A DNA stretch of 61,406 nucleotides from Branchiostoma floridae (lineage: Eukaryota > Chordata > Leptocardii > Amphioxiformes > Branchiostomatidae): the NCBI RefSeq assembly GCF_000003815.2, contig NC_049982.1, positions 24,676,726 through 24,738,131 on the forward strand. Reading direction: 5' to 3'. Positions 13,601 through 25,600 of the stretch are shown here, piece after piece; positions within the stretch are counted from its first letter, which is position 1; each line of letters opens with the position of its first letter. The translations under genes were made by a program, and so were the position numbers. Under the pieces are notes generated by a model. That model searched no databases. It saw only the letters and a program-made list of their open reading frames with translations, and was not told the DNA's origin.

Positions 13601-16600
13601 GATGAATCTCCTCGGTGCTCTCGGTAACGCCGGGCGCGAGGAGTCCTATGATCATGTGTTGTCGTACCTCAACACCACCGAGTCTCCCCATGTCCTTCGC
13701 AGGCATGCCATTGCTGCTCTCGGTGGTTTTCACAACACCCAGGTTAGCTTTAACGAACGTACATCATACATAGAACAGAAGTAAAAACATTGCTCCAATA
13801 CAATGGATGTGCTTATCGAATGCCCGTTGCAGTCATCATTCGGCTGGGACGGCGGGAAGTACAAACTAGCTGGTACTTTTGACCAATTGCTGACGTCATA
13901 TGTCAATTAAACCTACTTGATTTGGAAATTTGGACATTTCAATCTTGCCCCAAACAACAATGGGACAGTTGACAATTAATTGCGCTTATTTCAATAATTA
14001 TTGCTGTAACAAAGCATTAAAAAACGCTGATACCCTTTTTGCGTGACCGGAATCTTTCTTTCATATTTTTGCAATTTTTGCAATCCACCCTCTCCAATAA
14101 TAATTCTTAAAGAAGAATATTATCAAACTTATAACTCCCATAGGCTGCCCACACACTGGTTTCTCTGGTTGAAGACTATGATGAGGAAATTCGTCGCGCT
14201 GCAAAGCTAGAGTTTCAGATTCACCCAAAAGCAAAGGAACTTGCTGACATCTATCTTCAGAGGATAAGGTAGGTACATCAGACGTGCTGACGCTGTTGGT
14301 TTTACATTTCGAATTGTGTACTTGAAGGCAACACACCCATTCAACATCATCCTTTAATTTGGTAAATAAAACATGATATTTTGATGGTGTTATGACGCTG
14401 CGGTACTTACCTTTTGTATACATTGACAGGGACATGAATATCACAAAGACAAACACTGCATCCAGACGGAAAAGGGGTTTGCAGAAGAACCCGTCTTTCG
14501 TCGACCTTGATGTCGACGGACGGCGCTCTGCGATCCACGATTCCGACATATTCCTAGACATGCCGCTGCCAGAGTTTACGAATGTGAAACCCTACGGATC
14601 AAGAAATATTGGCTCTTCTGTGGGGACAACATCGGATAAGGGAGGATCTTTCAGAGCAGGTGCCAGTCCTATAGAGATATACACAAGATGTAGAAAAAAC
14701 TAGAGTTCCACGAACACATCCCTTCGCCAAATAATCATGCCTTTATTCAAGGCTTTATGGTCTTATTTATGTACTAGTATTACTAAAGAGTACCTACCCT
14801 AATAGCAAACGACTGGATGAACGTGTGTTCCCCACAAACCCATTAACGCTACCAAAAACATAAACTTCTTGGCAAAGGTGACAATGAATTCAAATTATGT
14901 ACACTGTTGTGATACTTTCCAGCGCAACATTCATAGTGCTTTGTCAAAATCATGTAGTCTCTACCAGACTCCGGCCTGGCTGAATAGAAAATTATGATAG
15001 GGGGCTTTGGTCAAGTGTCTATTGACATTTCTCTCTTTCTCACTTACATATGTAACAAGTTGGATTATCATACACTGCAGTGAAATTTCATCATCAATTT
15101 TGCTAATTTTCATTATGTATGACATTACTTTAACAATCTACGTACCAAAAATCATGACAATCCGTCAACACTTTAATATTTTCTCATTAATTAGGCAAAT
15201 GAGGTCGTCATTTGCATAATTTAATTGTATTGACATTTCTGTCTTTCTCAGTTACATATGTGACAAGTTTGAAAGTCCTATCATGGAATGCAGTAGATTT
15301 GTAAACTTTCCTCCTTAATTATGTAAATTTGCTGTTAATTTGTATAATAAGCATCCCACTATGTAAGTCTTCACTTAGGCTATCTACATACCAAAAATTA
15401 TGATGATCCATCAAGGGGCCCATTATCGAACTCGACCTTTGTTTGCCATACCCATCTACCAAATATTATTAGCATCCATTCAAGGCTTCTTGAGTTATGC
15501 ATTCCTCAAACAAACGGACGCACACACTCAGCCCGCTACCGTCCAGGCGAAAAAATACTATGCCAACTATTTTCGAACACGACCTGCCTTGCTACAGCCG
15601 CTACTCAAATACTAAATATCATAAATATGAAAATCCATATACAGCTTCTTGAGCTATATGCTGTTGGCGTGGATTTATGAACTTTCCTCATTAATTATGC
15701 AAATTACCTGTTGATTTGCATAATTAGTATCACGTTATGTAAGTCATCGCTCATTCTATCTACATACCAAAAATCATGATGATCCGTCAACAAGTTCTTG
15801 AGTTATTCTCATCCAAAGTTTGAAAGGAAATTGATACCTGCAGTTCCAAAAAAAGCTACTAAGGGGTCTAAACTCACAGCACTTTTTCTCTGCCCCAAGG
15901 GCGAAAAAGGCTACGCCAACCATTTTCGAAGACGATCTTCCTTTCCGCAACCGCTACTCAAATACCAAATATCATTAAAATCCATACACAGCTTCTCTAG
16001 TTATATGCGGTTGACCTACATATAGGGACACAACATGAGACCTTAATCGAAAAGATAACATTCTTGGCGAAGGTAATAAAGCTTATTACTTGAACTGTAG
16101 CTATTTACATACCCAAAACCATAACAATCTGTGAACCTCTTCTAATTTATTCTCTTTTTTTAGGACTCAATTGAAATAAGCCCATCAACTTATAAGGGGG
16201 GGGGGGGGGGTAGGTGGCCCATTCCGACACCAATTACTCATTGACTTCACTAAAATGTCATGACCGCAGTACCTCTCCAGTACCGTAGAAAGCCGCTATA
16301 ATGGACCCATAATCTAATTTATTCCTCATTTTGCCAACCATTGCTATTATACCTCTTCTTTTATTTTGTTCACACGCATACGGAAATTCATAATATTTTT
16401 TTATACAGAAAACACGCACCAGAAAACACCTTGTGAGTGATGAACAAGGAGGATAGTATTGCATTAAGAACATCATAGCCTGCAATCAAGTCTTGTTAGA
16501 TTTAGTCCGTTTCCAAAGAGTTGCAGATAAATCGATTTCAGTTGAAAACAAAATAACACCTTGTCACTCTTCCGCGATCCGATTTGTTACAGATCTTTTA

Positions 16601-19600
16601 GATGGCAGTTTCGTTGGGGCAAGAATACACGATGAAGTCTGGTCAAGGGCCCATCTAGGAATACTTGGAAGGAACTACGATGCTCTGAGACTGAGGTCGT
16701 GTATGAAGCTAGACGTATCATACGATATCAACATCCTCAAGGTAAACTGTGCACGAGAATTTGCACGACACATATGTCTTTGCTAATGTATCGTATCAAA
16801 TAAATTGTTAACCTGATGCTATTTCAAATTTCCTATCATTTTAACAAAATTAGGGATATTTGCATGGCATTATTGACATTATAATATCGACGGTATAACA
16901 ATATGGCTGCGTGCAAATATTAACAATTACTTCTAATTTATCACTTGACCTTTTTTGTTACAATTTTGCTATGAACATCTATTTCTTTTCCTGCTGACGA
17001 TCCTTGCTCATTTTATTTCGTAGGAATATGGATACAATGATGCTAAAGACTTTGCCTCGAAATTCAGCAGAATCGTTCTCAACATGGTGACTGACATAAT
17101 AGAGTCAGCAAAGAAACTAACGTCCAATATGGTGGAGACGAACGGGGGATCGACGGACTTAGTTGATCTTTTTTCTGATGTAGACCAAGTTGTCAGAAAA
17201 GTAGTTGAGTCACTGAAAAACGCGCGATCTGCTCGTAGAGATGCTCTTAACGTTTTAGGAGACATCGACGACGCACAGCTAGCAAACGACCCTACCCTTG
17301 CAGCAGTGACAACAGGCATGAGGCTGTCAGTAGACCTTGTCAGTGAGACCATCCGGGGATTGTCTGTTTTCTATAAAGTAAGGAATTATGGCTTATTTTA
17401 TTTCATGTCATTCTAACTCACAGATTAAATTTTCTATGAACTAGAAAGGCCTAAATTTGCCCTAAAGCACCCTAGTCAGACTGTACGTTGTATTGTGCCA
17501 AAGGATTTATGCTATGACAAAATTAACCAACATGACTTACAGAAAATTATAGAAAATAGAGCAAGTTTATCATTTTCGTGTTGCCATGAAAATGGGTTTC
17601 TGAAAGGCATCTTTCAAAATCACTAATTTGGGGTTAAGCAATCAGATTTAAACCGTTTCTTGCTAAACCACACTTGTTCGCTATGTCGTTGATATCTAAC
17701 ATATTATGAAATAACATTCAGAATTATATGATTCAATTCATCATGACAAAGACAAGCCCTTTGAACAAAACATGTGTCTTGGAATAGTGTTCTTCTACTA
17801 GTATACTGTATGTGCATTGTAGAAATGAATAGAAATGTCCTCATCGTGTCGCTTACTCATATTTCTATTCACACAACGAGAGAGAGAGAGAGAGAGAGCA
17901 ACTTCTGTTGATATGGATATATGGATTACACTAACCAATTCAACTTGCTTACATTAAGGTTTAGTTTCGAACTCAATTTATACAAAATGTTTTGTCAGGC
18001 AGCGGCAGATATTGGAGGCTTCACTCTTCCAATTGCAGTCAGGCACATACATGAGGGAATCTGGCTCATATCCCAGACAATGGACAATGTCTTCCAGTCC
18101 CCCAAGAGTTCAATGAAAGATGTCGAGAAAGCTTTATACAAGTAAGTAAGGAAAGTCTGAACATACGCAAATATACGGCATTAAAAAAAGGAAATAGCGG
18201 CATTCATTCGTAGTATAAATCTTCCTTTATACAAAGTAGGAATGGTTTTGTCGTTACATAGAAAATGTCTAAATCCCAAATTCATATTCATTTATTAATT
18301 GATTTATTCAGCCAACCAACCAATCATCGATCAAATGACGAATTGTTATGATAGAATTTATCATCTGCACGTTAACAACAAAAGTGTACTCTTTACTCGG
18401 AATTACAGGGTACAACACGCCGTTGAGGTAGTGGTGAAGGCGCGCACAATATTGATAAATGCGGCTAAAAGGAATGGTAAGCGCCAAATAAAGCTTGTTC
18501 TCACTGGAAGCCAAGCTAACCGCACGTGCGTGTATGTGTGCGGGTGTGTACATGTGAATTTATGTACGCGCGTATGTGTGAGTATGTATGTATGTATGTA
18601 TCTGTGGAAGTGTTTGTAAACTGCAGTGATTTTCGATGGTAAGATGGTAAGAAATGCAGCGGAGCTTTCGGAAATAATTTTTCAAATATGGTGTCCATAT
18701 TATTGGCATGAAGTTCGGACTGTGATTGGTAGAAAGCCCTTGGGTCCAAAACGAGATCGGAAAGTTTTTGATTACCGGTAAACTTCAGTTGAACTAGAGG
18801 CGTGTAGGATCTACTGACTATGACTTTAAGTTTCAATGATCTAATGTATGAAGCAAACAAAACTGATTAGTTTGAAAAATGTTTTGTTATGAACAGATAC
18901 GGCAAATTTACTTCAGTTTTGAACGGCCTGCGAAGTCAAAAAAAATGTCAAAAGAAGATTATACAATCGAAATGCATCTGAAGGTGTATACTGAATTTAC
19001 AGGCGAGAAACCGGTTTGGTACAACTTAATGGAGAATGCAGAATGCGTGATGGACGAAATTACAGACTCCACCTCTATATTAGTAAGTTTACAACACTTT
19101 TTTGACATGATATGCACAATCTAAACTTCTAGAAGAGGTTGAACTACAATTTCCGACACAAAATGACTTCTACCTTCACAAATGATGTTTCTTTTCATTT
19201 TTGCTTCCCTTTCCTACACTCTGGTGCTTATAACAATAGCTTGCTTTCAGCATGACTTAAAAATATCAAATGAAATGTAACAAAGCATGGTGTGGATAAA
19301 TAGTTTGGAGCAGTTGAAATGTTTGTGGTAATCATATGCCGATACCGGCAATATGATAAATTAGTTTTGTAGGTGTTGAGAAAAGTATATGCAATTATTT
19401 TCAATCTACTTTATTACAGGGGGGTAGAAGAAGGAAGCTAAATGATGACCTTTTGAGAACTGCACAGAACATAAAGAACACACTTGTGGATCTCCAAACG
19501 CTCCTTGGTGCTTTGGAGACAACATTTGCATCCTTGAACAACAAAGCTCTCAAGTTGAAAGAAGGCCTTGATGAGCTGAGACGAGGGTATGTTACCTTAG

Positions 19601-22600
19601 TGTAATTACTGTAAGAGTATCATTATTATGCTGCTAAGGCGTTGGTGGTCGACATTAAATCGTCGCAATGTCATAGGCTGAGATCGATTTCAGAATATAT
19701 GCTATGTTTCGGTTTCAGCTGCCGGTGCTGTTCCATTTCAAAGATTTCCATGCTGCTTTTTGATAGAAAAATACAAAAAAAGGGTAACCGGTAAATCTAA
19801 TGCTAAAGAGTATTTATTATTTTCAGTCAAAATATAACCATTACGGTTTATTATTAACGATTAACTAACTTGAAATTTTGTAGTTATATATTGCATTTAT
19901 ATCGCAACGTTAATTTGTGATGATATTTGATGCAAAGCAGAAAACAATGTTTTTGGAAATACTAACCATGTAGGCTTATTGACATTGTGCACTAAAGTTA
20001 TCGGTCAGCAAAGTTCATGATGGATGGGGTTTTTGGGCCAAAGATGGACGATAGCTTCCCACGGTACCAGCTACGACCAGGCAACAGTCGGCGACGTTCC
20101 TCCTGCCCTAACACGATGGGATACTTCCCCAGTAATGGCGATTCAACATACGAATTTGATGGGGTAGACCTAGAGGCTGACGCTGGGAGTTATGTAAGAA
20201 CTCGTCTGTTGTTGTTGTTTTATTTGATATCAAAAACTTTTACAGCTTGTTGCGCAGACTTGATTTTGAAATTGTCATTAAAGTATATAGAATTTCAAAG
20301 AATTTTGGATGAGAGAGATGTTAAGTAGCATATAGTAATAGTGCCCCATTATACTTATATTACATTTAAAATTCGAGTTTACATACGCTGGACCAAGCTA
20401 AAAAGAATATCAGTGACTAATTGTGAATAGATTGGTCTTTAACGACTCAAGTCTGAAGTTGTGGCAAGATTAGATATGAGGAATTTCAGAGCGATTTGCT
20501 GTCACAACAATGTTCCTTTCACTAAAAAAAACGATTTTAAAAATCTACCAATCAATCAGTAGCATATCTCTATTATCTTTTCAGCTTGTTGTCCCGTTTT
20601 CTGGGAGGGCTATGAAGTCTTCGAATAGCAGTGGCCAAGTCACCATCATCGCTGACGAGCTCGGCGGCATCCATATTGTCATTGACAACATTGAAATGCT
20701 TGATGATTTAAACAACAAGACGGTACGCTTGAACTTATCTGTGTATCCTACTTCAATTCGAATACAAATTAGAATTCCAATCAAAATCAAACCTAACAAA
20801 ATCAGAATGGGGTAAGCTGTGCACATTTTAACTAGCCTGCCAAGACTAATGACCTGTTTGTAAAATGACAAAATTAGTGCTCCCCACATTGCTTTTACAT
20901 TTTGATGTCCACCTGCAGGGTTATTGTCATTTTTACACTAATAAAGGAAGTCCGGAAGTGTTTGGGGATTGACTCGTTGCTTATGTTATGAAAAAAAAAA
21001 AAAACTAATCTCGATCAGCCCTAAGCTTTTTTTTTTTGCACAGATGAGGGCTTGGGAGGTAGCCGCCGTATAGATTTGAAATTTGATGTTTCGTATACAT
21101 TGCAAACATTTAGGACTTCATCGTAATCCATCTTCGAGCTGAATATATCTTGTATTTCTAACATATCGATTGAAAGGACAGTTGGTAAATACATCAATGA
21201 TGCCTTTAAACTCCACTCACCTTCAGGGATGAGTGGAGTGCCGTCACTCGGGGAGGTCACGGACGTCTTCAGACGGAGCAGCTCTCATCGGATGTTTCGA
21301 CCCTTGTCCGTTACATCCTCCTTCGAATTCTGTCGGGTCCAGCAGTGGTGGCCAATCCACTACTCGTCCTCTCCTCCCGGCTTCCAGCTAACTTCCTCCC
21401 TTTTCCTCCACATCCAGCATGAGGCAGCCTCTGCTGTTTCTCTTATCCTACGCACTGCGTTCTTTCTTGCTCTTCCTATTACCCCTAATGCTGTTAGTAG
21501 CTTCCATGTAGACTGAGCTGGGAAACCTCGGAACCCTACTTCTACTGGGAACAGCCACGACTGCCATCCTTTCTCTCTGCAGCACTGGAGCAAGTCGTGG
21601 TATTTGATCGCCTTTCTCTCATGTGCCTCCTCACATCTCTCCTCCCACGGCACTGTTAGCTCAATCAGTATGATCTTCTTCCCTCCTTCTGACCATAGTA
21701 CTGCGTCTGGCCGTAAGTTTGTCTGGACTACTGAGGGGAAGTGCAGCCTTCTCCCCAAATCTACCTTCAGCTCCCATGCTCTCGCCTTCTGTAGTAAGCT
21801 CGATGCTGCTCTTTCTGTTGCAGGACGACGACTCTTCTCACCCTCTCTAACAAATGAGGTTTCAATTCCTTTGAATGACGAAAGCATGATATTCTCACAG
21901 CTCCTTCAGACACGACTTAGTTTAGTGTATCGCATACTAGTATATAGCTGAAATTACCTCTCACAAAATTTCTTTCAGGTATACAAAGGCGAGCGTCTAG
22001 GCATTGTTGGGTCGTCTCATTGTCAGCCTAACAACATTCATCTGGCAATGGTGAACATCTCCGGAGACACAGCGTTCGTCATAGACCCTACGCCGTATCT
22101 TGAGCAAAAGGAGCTGCCAACGCCGCAGATAAACCAGCATTGTGGTGACTTCATATTAAGGATAAAGGTACAGTAAAAGTGCTACTTCGTAGAAAATCAC
22201 AGATAATGTGGGGGTGCCTTCGATATTGAACTTAGTCTCCAGTATGCAATAAATCACATTACAACAACGGCCATCATCATAAATGCACCCTCCCTTTCCT
22301 CGTTGCAAACACCCGCGGCATGAATCGTTGGGATTGTCCAACAAGAAAATGTTACTGCCTCAAACACTATTTGCAGCGTGTCTGGTCTCTACTAAGTAAA
22401 CATGGACACCGAGAATTCGAACAGTTCGGCTACCATCGCTCACCTAGCTTGTGTGCTGATTAGAATGGTTACAGTATGAATAGGACGTTAATTTGGAGGT
22501 CCTGCTTTTGACGAGAGCCATGTCGAGCACTAAAAAAGACCTTGTCGCACTTATCGATATGACTTTAAACCTTGTAGTATACAAATTAGTCCTGACCTAC

Positions 22601-25600
22601 TAGTATGTGACCATTACTAACTATTACAAAACTGATGTGTTATACCTTTAGTTGGATGGTATATCGGTTATGTTTAATGAGTTAATGTTTGAAAAATGGT
22701 AGCACCTGTCTACGAGTCAGCCTTTCTGATAAATTCCTGTGGTGAAAGTAAATACACAAATGAAGTGATTAGTCAAATTAAGTTTGCACCTCTGCTGCAA
22801 TGCGCTTCCTTATGTAGTACGCTCTTAGAATAATACTTTTGGCAGACCTATGCATATGCAAGGAACAGATGAGTAACTAATTGCATTATGCTTACAGGAG
22901 AGAACCGTTTTGGGCCAGGACTTGGACATTTCTATGACAGATTTCATGAACACGTCTCCTGTGCGCATCCCTCCACCAGAGCTACCGGACATCATATCGT
23001 CACTTTCGGAACTATTGGGGAGCAGAAGGGACACGAGAGAAAAATCGAGATCATCGCCTTTTGAGGGTAAGTGGTTCATTGTTCAAGAATTCTTACAACT
23101 CATCAACCAGTCAGTTAACCTGCTATTTCATCTATTATCTATGGCACAGCCTTTCCATAGTGGTTATGAATAGATCTTTATGTTTTGGGGGTATATGCCT
23201 TGTCTTTGCTCACGGAAGAAGCATCTTTGAGTCAGATTTCTTCAGATCTTAAGTTATCTGTGCTATTTTATTGGTATAATGATATTGCCAAATACATGCG
23301 TTTAGCCCTTTGCCTGAATAGAATGTGAGATGTGGTTTTGCTGCACTATACAAATAATACAATTTTCTAGGTCTTTTGAGTAATCAATTAAGAAACGTTT
23401 AAGCTACGAATTTCACAACTGTGCTATGATTAAAGATATAAAGATATTGTCATAGCCTGCAACTACAATATTTCTATTAAAATCAAAGTGACCGCGAGGA
23501 AATGCTATTATTTCTTTGGCTTGATTTGGCAGAAGCATATGTACGTTTCACCTATAAATGTAGCCGCCGTACGTTATTTATTCAGTCTATAGAGACCAGA
23601 TTCACAAATTAAATGACAAGGATAAATTTCTTAAACTGATTATTACGTTTGCTTACTTCAAATGCCTCCTTTATTGTTGAATCGATTTATATCTACATCT
23701 GTCTACCGGACATTACATTCATCATTGTATTATGCGTATGTGTGCTTATAGACGTTCTTGGAATAACAAATATGAAGAGGGAGCCAACCATGGCTTTCTC
23801 AACCGGAAATATAAAGGTGTCAGAAGTACTCCAAGTTCTTGGCGAGGAAGGCCATGTAGCAAGCAAAGCGAAATTGGAACACCTACTTCAAAAACTTAAG
23901 GTAAGCTAACTTTTATTATTTGATATTTCTACTGCCGTGCGCGTGACGTGAAGCAGATACAGAAAAGACATTTGAATACGGTACAGGTTATAAAGCAGCA
24001 AAGGTTATGTATTTGTCTTATCTTCTTTTGTCCTTTAGAATTCACTACAAGCAAAGCCGGTCTGCTCCTCACCACGCATCATGACCAATGGCCAACTAAA
24101 AGATACTCTTTACTCTCTTCAACAACCAACAAAAGGGTCCAGGAAAGAGCTCATACAAAGAGTTTATCAGGCATCTAAACGTAGGTTGTATTACCCTTAC
24201 GTATACCTTGTATAAACATCGTGGTCATATTTTTTTACCACATCCGATAACTTTTCATCCACTTTTCCCAAAGCTTGATATGCTTCGTGAATCCTTGTGC
24301 TACAACTGGTTATGTATTGATTAATAATTTGATTGATTAATAACTTCATTAATAATTGTTGATCATGACTAACTAATTGAGTCCTTTGAAGTAATTACCA
24401 TTTGTACACTACAGGTTGCTCACATATGGACATGGCTTCACCAGCGAACACCTTCTGCCGGTTCAGTTCCGATTGTCAGTCCGCATCGTGCTGTTTAGAC
24501 CTCTCACACGGTCACCAGATGCATACAGTAACTGTTGGTGTCGACGCCAATCCATGTACAAACAGCATGCGTCTATTTTTGGGGTCGTGGTCAAGGAATT
24601 TCTCGGCCCAAAGTCTTATGTCTGGTAAGACAAAAAATTGTCATTCATTCCGTAGTACATTTATCAAAGGCGAAGTCATCATTGGAGTTTATTTACGGCC
24701 ATTGTTTCATTGAGGCAATGTCATGCCACAGTTGATTTCAAACGAAGATAGAAATATACAAAGTTTTGAAATACAGATAATTGATTTTTACTATTGGTTT
24801 AGGTGAGGCCGGGTCGGCAGAAATCACAGACGCACTTGGTCCGGAAACGCAGCTTGTCGTTGATTACAGTATTGTTAGAATGGAGGATGTTGTATTGGTA
24901 AGGATTTTTTTTCTCTAATTGTACTTTACCTTTTTTTGTTTGATTAAAGTGTAGTCACGTTCGAGTCAAACTTATTCATTTTATTTTTGTTAAGATAAAT
25001 GTTCAAGGAAAGGTTCGTGAAAAGAACGGCGGGAGCACCCCACCATTCTGGTTGCTGCTAGACTCCACCACAAGTTTCGCAGAATGTAACCCATCCTCGT
25101 CATCTGGGCTAGACATAACAGGTAAGTTACACACACACCAGACTTGCATACTCCTTTAATTCATGCCAAAACAAATTATGTCCTTCAAAAAACCATGTTA
25201 AGATTCTACCTCTCAGCTCAAGTTAATCTAGCCTGGTGTTCTCATCTGTCTAATAAGAAAAAATAAACTGGTGCTGCAGATGTTGCAAAGTCGTATAATA
25301 GTGCATCAAAACATTTGGTTTAAAACTAGAACATGTATATCTACAATGATCTGTATGCTCAAAATTTGAAATCAAATATGTCGCGATATATTTGATCACA
25401 CTATCTAACTATAAAACAGTAACCTGGTACCCGTTTACAAGGAAGTAGCAGATTCCTGTTGCAAATAGAACAAGTGACCGTAGGTAACATAGTCTGTGAC
25501 GTCGGTCTGGTATATGTTGGTTGTTTTGTCTTCTTTGGTGTGTGACGTTGTGCTTATATCCTATATGATTATTTTCATGGCGTTAGATATATCGTTGTAT

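Noticed and set aside
16602-16610. Treating 16602 as the only acceptor of exon 17
   Set aside because: 16593 is equally open and in phase, so both are recorded.
18308-18860. Open frames over TG/GTAT-rich sequence near 18530-18620
   Set aside because: Low-complexity repeat translation; the real exons here are 18409-18476 and 18627-18646.
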